Below are positions 43,719-53,367 of a stretch of 64,000 bases of DNA, in pieces. The number at the start of each line of letters is the position of its first letter. The first letter of the stretch is position 1. This DNA is from Desulfobacula sp964636495 (GTDB taxonomy: Bacteria; Desulfobacterota; Desulfobacteria; Desulfobacterales; Desulfobacteraceae): NCBI GenBank assembly GCA_964636495.1, contig CAZWSL010000008.1, positions 56,109 to 120,108 of the forward strand, read 5' to 3'. The notes beneath the pieces are model-generated. The model was given only the letters and a program-made list of their open reading frames with translations, ran no database searches and had not been told where the DNA came from. Position numbers and translations under genes: made by a program.

Positions 43719-45185
43719 ATGTATCTTTATAGAAAAAAATGGTTTGTAATCTGCCTTGTTCTGACAGTATCAATCTTTTCCCTGCTCTACTGGGCCAGAT
43801 ATTACAGACACGCTGCTGTTCCTGTTCCATTTATGGATACTTCAGATAAGAGTGTGAAGATTTCTGTTAATAATGAAATCTGGAAAAGTATCTTTATCAA
43901 TAATGAAAAATCCGGTTATTCTGTTTCAAAAACGTCTCAAAACAGCATGGGATATCTGATTCACAACACGGTTTTTTTTCACTTTAAAACAATGGGCCTT
44001 GTGCAGGCAGTTATCATGGAGACAACTGAGCAGTTGAAAGATGATTTCAGCCTGGATTCATTTGATATGGCAATTAATTCCGATCTTTTCAGTTTCCGGG
44101 CTTCAGGAGATGTTGATGACTCCTTCATGAAGGTCAGAACCAGGGGAGCAGGTTCCAGTAAAAATCAATACAGCATTAATATCAGAACGGTGCCATATAC
44201 TGTAAACGGTATTCTCATGCATGTTTTTGCAAAAAAAACAGGGGAAGCGTATCAATATGCCATGTTTGATCCTTTGACCATGGGATTTATCCCGGTTGCA
44301 GTAAAAATAATGGGGACTGAAACTATTGATCTGGCCGGCATCCCTACAGAAGCAATTGCATTAAAACTGTTTTTAAAGGGTATGTCACATTCAATATGGA
44401 CGGACAGATTCGGCAGGATTCTACTGGAAAAAGGCATGCTTGGCATGAAACTTGTGACCGGTACAAAAAATGAAGCTCTGTCCGGAATCAGTAAAAAACC
44501 GGTTCATGATATGACTGTACTTGCTGCTGTAGCAGTTGACAAACCCATTGAACATCCAGCGATCTTGACAGAACTGACTATTGAATTAACTGGATTTGAT
44601 CTGCCGGCTTACCAGCTGGAAAGCCGGCGTCAGACCCTTGATGGGAATAAACTGACAATCAGAAAAGAACCGATTATAGATGGGGAAAAATTCAAACCTG
44701 CCTTTATGAAATCTGATTTCCTGTCACCAGGTCCTCTGATCCAGTCAGATAGCCCTGAAATTACAGCCCTTGCACATACCATTATAAAGAATGAGACCTC
44801 TGATATGGGAAAAATCAAAAAACTGGTTTCATGGGTATATGACAATATTGAGAAAAGGCCGGCTCCTTTTATACCTGATGCTTTATACACCCTGCATACC
44901 AGACAGGGAGACTGTAATGAGCATGCAGTGCTTCTGGCTGCATTGGGAAGGGCAGCAGGAATTCCATCCAGAATTGAGACGGGATTATACTATATGAATG
45001 GAAAATTCATGTATCATGCCTGGAATGCGTTTCATGCAGGAGAGTGGATAACAGCTGATTCTGTATTCAATCAGATCCCGGCAGATGTGACGCATGTCAA
45101 AATCTCATCCTCAAAAGAGGGTGGTGGAACGGAACTGGCTGGAATTCTGGGAAAAATTAATATTAAAATAGTAGACTGGAAATAA
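43719..45185 (+). CDS. Membrane-anchored transglutaminase-like protease-fold protein
   Basis: 488 residues: an N-terminal signal anchor (WFVICLVLTVSIFSLLYWARYY), a beta-rich middle region (about 45-345) and a transglutaminase core (about 345-455) with Cys in GDCNEHAVLLAALGRAAGIPSR, His in YHAWNAF and Asp in ADSVFNQ, so the catalytic triad is complete. Such periplasmic proteins usually cleave or cross-link peptides. It is followed by an ABC exporter, with its stop 1 nt before the ATPase start, so the enzyme may act on what is exported. Confidence 0.85.
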   Translation: MYLYRKKWFVICLVLTVSIFSLLYWARYYRHAAVPVPFMDTSDKSVKISVNNEIWKSIFINNEKSGYSVSKTSQNSMGYLIHNTVFFHFKTMGLVQAVIMETTEQLKDDFSLDSFDMAINSDLFSFRASGDVDDSFMKVRTRGAGSSKNQYSINIRTVPYTVNGILMHVFAKKTGEAYQYAMFDPLTMGFIPVAVKIMGTETIDLAGIPTEAIALKLFLKGMSHSIWTDRFGRILLEKGMLGMKLVTGTKNEALSGISKKPVHDMTVLAAVAVDKPIEHPAILTELTIELTGFDLPAYQLESRRQTLDGNKLTIRKEPIIDGEKFKPAFMKSDFLSPGPLIQSDSPEITALAHTIIKNETSDMGKIKKLVSWVYDNIEKRPAPFIPDALYTLHTRQGDCNEHAVLLAALGRAAGIPSRIETGLYYMNGKFMYHAWNAFHAGEWITADSVFNQIPADVTHVKISSSKEGGGTELAGILGKINIKIVDWK

Positions 45186-45186
45186 A

Positions 45187-45924
45187 ATGATTTCACTCCA
45201 AAATATAAACAAAAGCTACCAGGGACAGAAAGCCTTGAAAAATTTAAATCTTTCTATTCCAAAAGGGTGTCTTTTTGGATTTATAGGCCCGAACGGTGCA
45301 GGAAAAACAACCACAATAAGGATCTTATCAGGTATATTGCTTCCTGATTCAGGGAGCATTGAGATTGCGGGGATCAATCTTGGTGATTATCCGGAGCAGG
45401 CCAAACAGAAAATTGGTTTTATTCCGGACAGACCATATCTTTATGAAAAAATGACCGGTAGTGAGTTTTTAAAATTCTGTGCTGATATTTACAAAGTAAG
45501 TACAAAAAAATTTATAGATACAAAGGAGAGATATGTAAACCTCTTTTCAATGCATGACTATGCTGACAAATTGATTGAATCCTGTTCCCATGGCATGAAA
45601 CAGCGTATTGTAATGGCTTCTGCCTTGATTCATGATCCTGATATTATCATTGTGGATGAACCCATGGTAGGCCTTGACCCGGCTGCAATTCTTCTCGTGA
45701 AACAGTTATTCAGGGACCTTGCAGACCAGGGGAAAACAATATTCATGTCAACTCATACCCTGGAGATTGCAGAAAACATATGTGATATGATTGCCATTAT
45801 CCATAGAGGCAGGATTCTTACCATGGGGAGTGTGGCAGAGCTGAGGGATAATTCAGAACCCAGCCACCAAAATCTGGAAGATCTTTTTCTCTCTTTGACC
45901 GGTCAGGAACACTCCCATGAATGA
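45187..45924 (+). CDS. ABC transporter ATP-binding protein (ABC-2 exporter type)
   Basis: 245 residues with Walker A GPNGAGKTTTIRIL, Q-loop region IGFIPDRPYLYEKMTG, signature SHGMKQRIVMASALIHDP and Walker B IIIVDEPMVGLDP. The signature HGMKQR is typical of ABC-2 exporters such as CcmA-like or NatA-like ATPases. It overlaps the permease gene by 8 nt and follows the transglutaminase gene directly. Confidence 0.95.
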   Translation: MISLQNINKSYQGQKALKNLNLSIPKGCLFGFIGPNGAGKTTTIRILSGILLPDSGSIEIAGINLGDYPEQAKQKIGFIPDRPYLYEKMTGSEFLKFCADIYKVSTKKFIDTKERYVNLFSMHDYADKLIESCSHGMKQRIVMASALIHDPDIIIVDEPMVGLDPAAILLVKQLFRDLADQGKTIFMSTHTLEIAENICDMIAIIHRGRILTMGSVAELRDNSEPSHQNLEDLFLSLTGQEHSHE

Positions 45925-47608
45925 TATACTCATATTATTAATCCCGGAATTTTCAGGAATCAGAAGCCAGATTCTAAACAGATCAGGCACAGAAAACCGG
46001 TGGCGATTCTTAATCCTTGCCATAATTGCAGTATTCTTCTGGGCAGGACTTTTTTGGATTTCCCATAAAGTGCTCACCTATTTTTCATCCATTGAAGAAA
46101 TCGGGCTTATCTTATCCTATAAACTTCTGTCCATGATTATTGCAGTTGCATTTTCTCTGTTTTTCATAAGTTCGATAATCACTTCCATATCAAGACTTTA
46201 TCTTTCCAAAGATCTGATTTGTGTACATGCCATGCCCGTTGCAACATGGCGTGTTTTTTTTTCCAGATGGCTTGTCAGTTTCTTTGACAGTTCATGGATG
46301 GTTCTCCTCTATATCATTCCTGTTTTACTCTCTTATCTTATTGTTTTTAACAGAGGTTTTTTCTCCTTTATTATAATGGGAATGTCCATAATTTCCATGG
46401 CAGCTACTGCATCTGTTTTTGGAGCAATACTTGTCACCACTCTTGTCATTATTGTTCCTGCCGGAAGGCTTAAAAGTATTTTTGTTATTTCCGGTATACT
46501 GGTTTTCTGCCTTTTATATATTTTCGGCCGTATGATCAAACCGGAGCAGATTGTCAATCCAGAGGCTTTCAACACCGTACTTTTATATATATCTTCATTA
46601 AAAACGCCATCTTCTCAATTTTTTCCCGGCACATGGGTATTTGACAGCATTAGAAATCTGCTGGAGGGTAATATCTCTTCAGCACTTCTGGCAACTGCTC
46701 TTTCATTGAGTTTTTCAGCAGTTGGAATGCTTCTGTTAATTTTGACTGCTGATTTTCTGTATAAAAGAGGATTGTCCAGAAGTCTTGGCAAATCAGAGAG
46801 CAGAATAAAAAGCCCGGACAATAATCAACTTCTAAAAAAAAGGGTCTCTTCTGCTTTCACGGCTCTTGCAGGCAAAGAAATTAAGTTGTTTTTCAGGGAC
46901 CAGACACAGTGGAGTCAGATTTTTCTGGTATTCGCCCTGATTATTATCTATGTTTATAATTTTACGCTGCTGCCCCTTGACAAGAGTCCCATCAGTGAGT
47001 TCTACCTGCAGAATCTTTTGAGTTTTCTAAATATGGGGCTTGCATTTTTTGTTTTAATTGCCATTGCAGGAAGATTTGCCTATCCTGCCATAAGTATGGA
47101 GTCAGAAGCTTTCTGGATTATTCAGTCATCTCCGATATCGCTTTCAAAATTGCTGTGGATAAAATTTTTTGTATATCTTGTTCCTCTTTTCATCCTGACC
47201 ATGATATTAATTGTAATTACCAATATGCTTTTACATGTCACGCAATTTATGATGATCTTTTCCATAGCAACAGCAGCCATGATGGTTCCGCCTGTAATTG
47301 CTCTTGCCATAGGTACTGGCAGTATCTTTGCTGATTTTAATCTGGAAAACCCCATGAAAAGCGTCACAGGTTTTGGAGGAATGGTATATATGATTTCCAG
47401 TGCCGTGCTTGTGGGCAGCATTATTATTCTGGAAGCAGGCCCTGTTTATACGATTTTCATGGCAGATATCAGACACAGAATACTCAATACTTATGAAATC
47501 ATATGGTGTGCAGTCAGTTTTGGCCTTGTTCCGGTAATATGCCTCCTGTCTGTTTTTATCTCCATGAAACTCGGTGCAAAATATCTTCATAAGAAGACGT
47601 CACTGTAA
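45917..47608 (+). CDS. Large ABC-2 type permease
   Basis: 563 residues with about twelve transmembrane helices in two similar halves (helices near 40-60, 70-95, 125-150, 155-180, 185-205 and 260-285, then 335-355, 370-390, 420-450, 455-480, 500-525 and 540-560). Amphipathic N-terminal region RSQILNRSGTENRWRF. This resembles the putative exporters of the PF16949-like ABC family, where a single long subunit forms the channel with one ATPase. The substrate is unknown. It converges with the metallo-beta-lactamase gene (gap 7 nt). Confidence 0.85.
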   Translation: MNDILILLIPEFSGIRSQILNRSGTENRWRFLILAIIAVFFWAGLFWISHKVLTYFSSIEEIGLILSYKLLSMIIAVAFSLFFISSIITSISRLYLSKDLICVHAMPVATWRVFFSRWLVSFFDSSWMVLLYIIPVLLSYLIVFNRGFFSFIIMGMSIISMAATASVFGAILVTTLVIIVPAGRLKSIFVISGILVFCLLYIFGRMIKPEQIVNPEAFNTVLLYISSLKTPSSQFFPGTWVFDSIRNLLEGNISSALLATALSLSFSAVGMLLLILTADFLYKRGLSRSLGKSESRIKSPDNNQLLKKRVSSAFTALAGKEIKLFFRDQTQWSQIFLVFALIIIYVYNFTLLPLDKSPISEFYLQNLLSFLNMGLAFFVLIAIAGRFAYPAISMESEAFWIIQSSPISLSKLLWIKFFVYLVPLFILTMILIVITNMLLHVTQFMMIFSIATAAMMVPPVIALAIGTGSIFADFNLENPMKSVTGFGGMVYMISSAVLVGSIIILEAGPVYTIFMADIRHRILNTYEIIWCAVSFGLVPVICLLSVFISMKLGAKYLHKKTSL

Positions 47609-47615
47609 AAAATAT

Positions 47616-49748
47616 TCATAAATTATAACGGAGTTTCATGGCAAGGCCGGGATTCTTATTATAAAAATCACGGGCATTTCTGCCATTTATTTGAAACAGT
47701 TTGATGCTCTTTTCATGGGAGAATGTATATCCTTCTTCTTTACCATGGATCAGGTTCTGGGGGGTTCCAATAAACTCTCCTCTTGAAATTGATGTGATTT
47801 TTTTCCCTTTACAGGATACGTCAATTTTTCCGTCCTGAATGATATAAATACTGGTCAGCACCTCACTCTCACTGATAATTATTCCTTTTCCCTTGCGTTC
47901 AACAGGTTCAAGAATAGATTCCAGCCAGGTTTTCTGATAGGTGGTCATCAATTGAGCCATGGGGTTTGAATTGAGGATATTCCAGGTTTCCATGCTTCTG
48001 TTTCTGATTAACCGGTGCAGGGTTTTTTCAAACCGGGTTCCTGATATAAAGTTGTTGAACTTGTCTTTTTCAATGGTGTAGACTTCAACATCAGTCACAG
48101 CAATTATCTCATCAGTTGCGGGGTGTCCTGTTAATAATGCAACCTCACCAAAATACTCGCACTCTCCCATAATTTTGTCATCTACAAAATTTTTGTCTCT
48201 TACAATTACATTACCGGAAAATATAATGTAAAATTTACTGCTCATTGTTCCTTTTTTGATGATCACTTCATTTTTGGTGAAAGTTTCTTTTTGAATAATA
48301 CTGATAAACTCCTGTGTTTTACTGACAGGCATGGAATCAAAAAATTCAAGATGGGATGCAAGTCCTAATATTTGATAAATCTCTTCATATTCAGGGGATT
48401 TGGTCTTGAAATATAGAGTGTTTTCAATACCGAATTTTGCCAGGGTTAAATCACTCTCTTCAATAAAATCTTTTTTGGCAATATGGTAGACAACAATTTT
48501 TTTCTGTTTTTCCTTCTCAAGTGAGCTTAAATATTTTATGGGGGTATGAAGAGGGGGAATGCCGGCTTCATGGTAGATTACTTTTGAATCCCACGGGAAA
48601 GACTGGAACTCTTCATAACGTTTTTCTGTTATCACTTTACTGTCAAGCAGTTTTTTATGAACGTCAGGATCACTCTGGTGATCAGAGGAGTAAACAAAAG
48701 TCTGATTTTGAAATTTAAGCAAAAATCCAATGGTGGGAATCGAATGCAGTCTGTAACTGATTTTAAATTCCCCTCCATGGATGAAGACAGGTGCGCCCAG
48801 ATAGAACGGCTGAAATGTAAAAAGTGATTTAAGCTGTTTCACTGGCTTTCCTGAAAGTGCTGAATATTTTCTAAGAAAACTGTTTATAATGGTATGTGTT
48901 GAATATATGGTGATTTTTCCCTCTTCAAGTATTTTCTGGAATGTGCCTGCATCGTGGTCTGCATGTGTATGGGTCAGGATTATACTGTCAATTAATTTGG
49001 GGTTTACATTTGAATCCTTCAGCCATTCAGTAGAGTTGACAGGTGGGTCCACCATGATGCCGTTATGATTCAGCCAGATAAGAAATCCTGAAGTGTTTTC
49101 AAGGGGATCAAAACCGTGACTGGGACCCAGGCAGGTGACTCCGAACAGAGGGGGTTTATACGGTTCCGGAAGCCTTTTACCAATAGCGTATTCAGCTTTA
49201 TAGTCAACAGTTCCCGGAATATGGGCATATTTTTTATCACCTATGAAAACATCAAAATTATAGCAGCTGTCCTGTCTGATCGTGACTTCTCCCAGGGTGT
49301 AGGAACCCTCCTTGAAAATACCGAATTCACAAAGGTTTTCCAAAGTGGACTCTCCTTTGAAAAAAGCGATCTCTTTTTCAATCTCAGGAATTTCAATATC
49401 ATTGCTGGAAGGGTGAATCTCTTTTTGCAGATTAATTTTTTTGGGCCCGAAAACAGCTTCTTCAAGAACAATTTTTGTAGTCTCGGCTTGACTTTCAGTA
49501 CAGATAATCAAGGTTTTTTTCTTCTGGATAAAAAAATTGAAATAAATCGGGAATTCCATATCTGAAAGATTGATGCCTTTGGTCCAGTGGAACATAAACC
49601 TTGGCATAACGAAAATTCTTGGTACAGAGCACTCCATTATCATGGTGTCTTTTATCGTTTCAGGTGGTGCACCAAATTGTAGAACTCCTTCAGGTGTATG
49701 GATCAGATAGCCACCTTTTGGAAGAGATATTACATTATCCGTAATCAT
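47616..49748 (-). CDS. Metallo-beta-lactamase-fold protein with two cyclic-nucleotide-binding domains
   Basis: 710 residues from the ATG at 49748, preceded by GAGGT; a TTG five codons upstream lacks a site. The first 200 residues have a beta-rich region without a known family. Residues about 205-430 form an MBL domain with the metal motif LTHTHADHDAGTF, HGGEFKISYRLHSIPTIGF and YSSDHQSD. Residues about 475-590 are a cNMP-binding domain (NEVIIKKGTMSSKFYIIFSGNV, GECEYFGEVALLTGHPATDEI), and a second, weaker one follows (about 610-710, GKGIIISESEVLTSIYIIQDGKI). It may be a cyclic-nucleotide-controlled hydrolase. The cytoplasmic location is inferred from the absence of a signal peptide. Confidence 0.85.
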   Translation of the reverse strand: MITDNVISLPKGGYLIHTPEGVLQFGAPPETIKDTMIMECSVPRIFVMPRFMFHWTKGINLSDMEFPIYFNFFIQKKKTLIICTESQAETTKIVLEEAVFGPKKINLQKEIHPSSNDIEIPEIEKEIAFFKGESTLENLCEFGIFKEGSYTLGEVTIRQDSCYNFDVFIGDKKYAHIPGTVDYKAEYAIGKRLPEPYKPPLFGVTCLGPSHGFDPLENTSGFLIWLNHNGIMVDPPVNSTEWLKDSNVNPKLIDSIILTHTHADHDAGTFQKILEEGKITIYSTHTIINSFLRKYSALSGKPVKQLKSLFTFQPFYLGAPVFIHGGEFKISYRLHSIPTIGFLLKFQNQTFVYSSDHQSDPDVHKKLLDSKVITEKRYEEFQSFPWDSKVIYHEAGIPPLHTPIKYLSSLEKEKQKKIVVYHIAKKDFIEESDLTLAKFGIENTLYFKTKSPEYEEIYQILGLASHLEFFDSMPVSKTQEFISIIQKETFTKNEVIIKKGTMSSKFYIIFSGNVIVRDKNFVDDKIMGECEYFGEVALLTGHPATDEIIAVTDVEVYTIEKDKFNNFISGTRFEKTLHRLIRNRSMETWNILNSNPMAQLMTTYQKTWLESILEPVERKGKGIIISESEVLTSIYIIQDGKIDVSCKGKKITSISRGEFIGTPQNLIHGKEEGYTFSHEKSIKLFQINGRNARDFYNKNPGLAMKLRYNL

Positions 49749-49970
49749 CTGCACATACCTCAATTTTTGTCAAATATCCATCATGCTGAATATTATATTC
49801 AGGCCATATATAAGTCAAATATTTTATTTTCAGTTCTACGGATGTGACATAATCAGTAAAAACACGTATGGTACCTTACATGCCGCTTTTGTTGTTTGTA
49901 TTGTGTCTGATAAAAATATGTGGGTTTTACACGATTCTGATGTTTTATTACTGAAGATTTCATAACGGCA

Positions 49971-50000
49971 GACTATTGGTTGATCAATCAACTAATAGTC
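49971..50000. promoter_or_regulatory. 30-nt near-perfect palindrome upstream of the 2-oxoacid oxidoreductase operon
   Basis: GACTATTGGTTGAT and ATCAACTAATAGTC face each other around a CA dinucleotide, with one G-T mismatch. No T-run follows, so an operator is more likely than a terminator. It is 86 nt upstream of the predicted -35 of the operon, a position that suits an activator. Confidence 0.5.
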
Positions 50001-50085
50001 AGAGTGTTACAATAGTGTAAATGCTATAACTATCAATTCTTATTATTTAAATTAAGCATTTTTTTTTTAAATTATTTTTTTTTAC

Positions 50086-50115
50086 TTGACAGAGCAATCA
50101 GAGTATCGCTATTAA
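50086..50115 (+). promoter_or_regulatory. Predicted sigma70 promoter of the por/pad operon
   Basis: TTGACA at 50086-50091 and TATTAA at 50110-50115, separated by 18 nt, sit downstream of a long A/T tract that could act as an UP element. The ATG of the first gene is at 50209. The rest of 49749-50208 holds no gene. Confidence 0.5.
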
Positions 50116-50208
50116 ATAGCTATGAAATAGTTGTAGGAATAGGGCGGTATTTCATGCAGAGTCATATTTCATATAGTGTTGCTTATTTTTTACAAAGGAG
50201 ATGTTTGT

Positions 50209-50490
50209 ATGTCTTTGAATCAATTTTTCAAGCATGAAGGGCCCTGGTCAGATGCAAATGATCCCCTGATGTGTTCTGATACAGGAGACTGGCGGACAAA
50301 ACGTCCGGTCGTTGATGAGGAAAAATGTATTTTCTGTGGATTTTGTGCTATATATTGTCCAATACAGGTGATGGAAATGGTTGAAAATTCACACTTTACT
50401 CCTGACCTTGATTTCTGCAAAGGATGCGGAATCTGTGCCAAAGAATGTCCCAGAAATGCCATTACCATGACAGCAGAGAGGGAGTTCTGA
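50209..50490 (+). CDS. porD: 2-oxoacid:ferredoxin oxidoreductase, delta (ferredoxin) subunit
   Basis: 93 residues from the ATG at 50209, with AAAGGAG 8 nt upstream; the frame also extends to a weak start at 50176. Two [4Fe-4S] motifs: CIFCGFCAIYCPIQVMEMV and CKGCGICAKECPRNAI. The PorD opening (EGPWSDANDPLMCSDTGDWRTKRPVVDEEKC) is present. It shuttles electrons from the thiamine enzyme to ferredoxin. First gene of the operon; PorA starts 1 nt after its stop. Confidence 0.92.
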   Translation: MSLNQFFKHEGPWSDANDPLMCSDTGDWRTKRPVVDEEKCIFCGFCAIYCPIQVMEMVENSHFTPDLDFCKGCGICAKECPRNAITMTAEREF

Positions 50491-50491
50491 A

Positions 50492-51727
50492 ATGAATACA
50501 AAACAAAAATCACAAATTCAGGTTATCACTGGAAATGCAGCAGCAGCTATTGGTGCAAAACTGGTTCGTCCTGATGTGGTGGCAGCTTATCCCATTACCC
50601 CCCAGACAGAGGTAATAGAACAGATTTCCAGATTTCATGCAAATGGTGAAATGGATTGTGAACTGATAACCGTTGAAGGTGAAAATTCAGCCATGAATGC
50701 GGTTATGGCAGCTTCTATTGCCGGTGGAAGAGTATTTACAGCCACCTCTTCATGGGGACTTGTTTTCATGTATGATGCAGTCCTTGCAACCGCAGGGGCA
50801 AGAGCTCCTGTTGTAATGGTTAATGTAAACCGTGAAACACCTGGAATTATTGCAGTCTCTTCCGGACAGCAGGATATGATCTCAACAAGGGATACAGGCT
50901 GGATTTTTCTTATTGCAGAAGACTGCCAGGAGGTTACGGATCTTGTTATTCAAGCCTATCGCCTTGCAGAAGATTATGATATACAGCTCCCGGTTATGGT
51001 ACATTATGACGGTTTTTATCTCTCCTATCTTTCAGAGGGCGTTGATATCCCGTTTCAGGAAGATGTGGATAAATTCTTGTCTGTTTTAAAAGAACAGCCA
51101 GAGCGCACCCGCCTTACGCCGGGTGAAAAACTGGGCTGCGGGTCCCATGGTATTCTTGGTGGTTATCTGGAACTCAGGTACAAACATGTCAGGGCAATGG
51201 AAAGGTCTAAAGCGAAATTTGATCAGATTGATGAAGAATTCAATGGGATTTTTGGCCGCAGTTATGGTGGTATGATTGAAGAGTACAGGATGGATGATGC
51301 AGAGGTTGTCCTTGTTGGGTCAGGATCCATGTGCGGAACCATTAAATCTGTTATAGATGAAAAAAGAGAAGCCGGTATCAAAGTGGGGCTTTTAAAAATC
51401 AGGATGTACAGACCATTTCCTTCTGAGGTGATGGTGAAGGCGCTTAAAGGTAAAAAAGCGATTGGTGTTGTTGATAGAAGTCTCTGTTTCGGTTTCAAAG
51501 GAGGCCCTATTTATACTGAGCTGAAAGCTTTTGAAACTCAGCTTGAAGGTTCAAAAATGATCAGTTTTATTGATGGTATTGCAAATACAGATATTACAAC
51601 AGCCAATGTTGCCCGGATGATTGATTCGATCTGTGATCTTGCTGCCTGTAAAAAGGTGCGTGAAGTGACATGGGTTTCATATCCTGAAGCTCAGAAAGAC
51701 GGACGCTCAAACAATGGAGGACTTTAA
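50492..51727 (+). CDS. porA: 2-oxoacid:ferredoxin oxidoreductase, alpha subunit (phenylglyoxylate type likely)
   Basis: 411 residues. The pyrimidine-binding domain has VVAAYPITPQTEVIEQISRFH and TVEGENSAMNAVMAASIAGGRVFTATSSWGL; the C-terminal domain II has VVLVGSGSMCGTIKSVIDEKREAG and KIRMYRPFPSEV. The family oxidises a 2-oxoacid with CoA to acyl-CoA and CO2. Its neighbours are PadBCD-like genes, and phenylglyoxylate oxidoreductase (PadG/I/E/F) is built from the same four domains, so phenylglyoxylate is the likely substrate. Pyruvate cannot be ruled out from sequence alone. The NADH-linked PadH subunit is not present, so ferredoxin may be the acceptor. Confidence 0.9.
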   Translation: MNTKQKSQIQVITGNAAAAIGAKLVRPDVVAAYPITPQTEVIEQISRFHANGEMDCELITVEGENSAMNAVMAASIAGGRVFTATSSWGLVFMYDAVLATAGARAPVVMVNVNRETPGIIAVSSGQQDMISTRDTGWIFLIAEDCQEVTDLVIQAYRLAEDYDIQLPVMVHYDGFYLSYLSEGVDIPFQEDVDKFLSVLKEQPERTRLTPGEKLGCGSHGILGGYLELRYKHVRAMERSKAKFDQIDEEFNGIFGRSYGGMIEEYRMDDAEVVLVGSGSMCGTIKSVIDEKREAGIKVGLLKIRMYRPFPSEVMVKALKGKKAIGVVDRSLCFGFKGGPIYTELKAFETQLEGSKMISFIDGIANTDITTANVARMIDSICDLAACKKVREVTWVSYPEAQKDGRSNNGGL

Positions 51728-51728
51728 C

Positions 51729-52688
51729 ATGACAAAGAAAAAAAGAGGTAAACTGACCAAAGTCCTGGATTATTTTAAACATGAAGATCCATTCTCAAAA
51801 GGTGTTGCATTCTGCCCGGGTTGTGGTCTTGAGCTTTTGCTGAGACTTATTCCAAAGGTGCTGGGGAATGATATAGTCATTACAGGCACACCTTCATGTT
51901 CAGCTCCGGTGCTCCTTGGACAGAATAATCAATCGTGGCATACGCTTTCATACTTCGGGACTCTGATGACAGGAGCGGCTGCAAATGCAACCGGACTGGC
52001 CCGATATTATAGAAAAGCCGGTATTGATAATACAGTGGTCTGTTTTAACGGCGATGGTACAGCAGCTGATATCGGATTTGGGAACCTTTCCGGAGCAGCA
52101 GAAAGAAATGAACCTTTTATCTATATATGCTATGATAATGAAGGTTACATGAACACAGGCATTCAGAAAAGCGGGACGACTCCATTCGGAGCAACTACCA
52201 CTACAACACCTGCAGGGTCAATCGCAAAAGGCAAGAATTTGAGAAGAATGAGCCTTGCCTTAAAAATGGCAATGCACAAAATACCATATACTGCCACAGC
52301 AACTTTGAGCGATCTCGAGGATCTGGCAAAAAAACTTCTCAAGGCAAAAGAGGCAAAAGAGAACGGTTTTGCTTTTCTGCATGTTTTTGCTCCCTGTCCG
52401 ACAGGGTGGGGATATGCACCTGAAAATACAATTGAAATATGCAGAAGAGCAGTGAAAACAAATTATTTTCCTCTCTGGGAAGCGGAAAATGGAAAAATCA
52501 GATTTTCTAAAACGGTAAAAAAAGCCAAACCTGTATCAACTTATACTGAATTAATCAAAAAATTTGCTCACCTCAGTGAAAAAGATATTGAGGTTATTCA
52601 AGAAGATATAGAGTATGAATACTGTATGTTAGCTGGCTTGAGTGTATTGGAAGCAGAATGTCAGCTTCCTGTGTCTTTAGAGGATTAA
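51729..52688 (+). CDS. porB: 2-oxoacid:ferredoxin oxidoreductase, beta (TPP-binding) subunit
   Basis: 319 residues from the ATG at 51729, which follows GGAGG in the end of porA; an overlapping start at 51714 is less likely. Thiamine-diphosphate and Mg binding: CFNGDGTAADIGFGNLSGAAERNEPFIYICYDNEGYMNTGIQ. Fe-S cysteines in FCPGCGLELLLRLI, SCSAPV and PCPTGWGY. It performs the decarboxylation chemistry in the alpha-beta-gamma-delta complex. 1-nt gap to the porA stop. Confidence 0.93.
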   Translation: MTKKKRGKLTKVLDYFKHEDPFSKGVAFCPGCGLELLLRLIPKVLGNDIVITGTPSCSAPVLLGQNNQSWHTLSYFGTLMTGAAANATGLARYYRKAGIDNTVVCFNGDGTAADIGFGNLSGAAERNEPFIYICYDNEGYMNTGIQKSGTTPFGATTTTTPAGSIAKGKNLRRMSLALKMAMHKIPYTATATLSDLEDLAKKLLKAKEAKENGFAFLHVFAPCPTGWGYAPENTIEICRRAVKTNYFPLWEAENGKIRFSKTVKKAKPVSTYTELIKKFAHLSEKDIEVIQEDIEYEYCMLAGLSVLEAECQLPVSLED

Positions 52689-52704
52689 AAGGAGGAGACT
52701 ATAA

Positions 52705-53253
52705 ATGAGCGAGGTAAGATTTCACGGCAGAGGAGGTCAGGGTGTTGTGACAACATCGAAAATACTTGCCAATGCTTTTGCCAGAACAGGACAGTTTGGA
52801 GCCAGTTTTCCAATGTTCGGATTTGAAAGACGAGGTGCACCAGTTACGGCTTTTGGCAGATTTTCAGATAAACCTGTCAGAGAAAAAACACAGATATACA
52901 ACCCGGATATTATTGTTGTGCTTGATCCAAGCCAGAAAAATTCCGAATCTGTATTTAAAGGGCTGGAGCCAGGCGGTATGATGCTGATAAATGACAGTAC
53001 TGACACCTTGAACGTCTCCCATGAAAATTTAAAACGGGTTGGCATTATTGATGCCAATAAAATTGCAATCCAGGAAATTGGTCTTTCAATACCCAATACA
53101 GTGATTGCCGGAGCTTTTGCCAAAATGTCAGGTATGCTGGATGTTGAACCCTGCTGTGAAGCTTTACAGGATTATTTTTCCGGAAAAAAGCTTGAAGCCA
53201 ATATTGTGTGTGCAAAAAGAGGATTTGAAGAAGTTAAATTATACGAGATATGA
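52705..53253 (+). CDS. porC: 2-oxoacid:ferredoxin oxidoreductase, gamma subunit
   Basis: 182 residues, single gamma domain: EVRFHGRGGQGVVTTSKILANAFARTGQFGASFPMFGFERRGAPVTAF and GLSIPNTVIAGAFAKMSGMLDVE. It shapes the CoA-binding side of the complex. Preceded by AAAGGAGGAG. Followed by a 114-nt gap before the PadC-like gene, which has its own AAAGGAG site; no terminator is seen, so transcription probably continues. Confidence 0.93.
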   Translation: MSEVRFHGRGGQGVVTTSKILANAFARTGQFGASFPMFGFERRGAPVTAFGRFSDKPVREKTQIYNPDIIVVLDPSQKNSESVFKGLEPGGMMLINDSTDTLNVSHENLKRVGIIDANKIAIQEIGLSIPNTVIAGAFAKMSGMLDVEPCCEALQDYFSGKKLEANIVCAKRGFEEVKLYEI

Positions 53254-53367
53254 GCAGCAGGTAGTGGGAAATGAGAAGTGAAGTGTGCAGACCATTTCAA
53301 ATCTCAAATCTCAGATGTAAAACCTGACGGCCCATGCCTCATAACTATTTTAAATAAAGGAGCTGTT

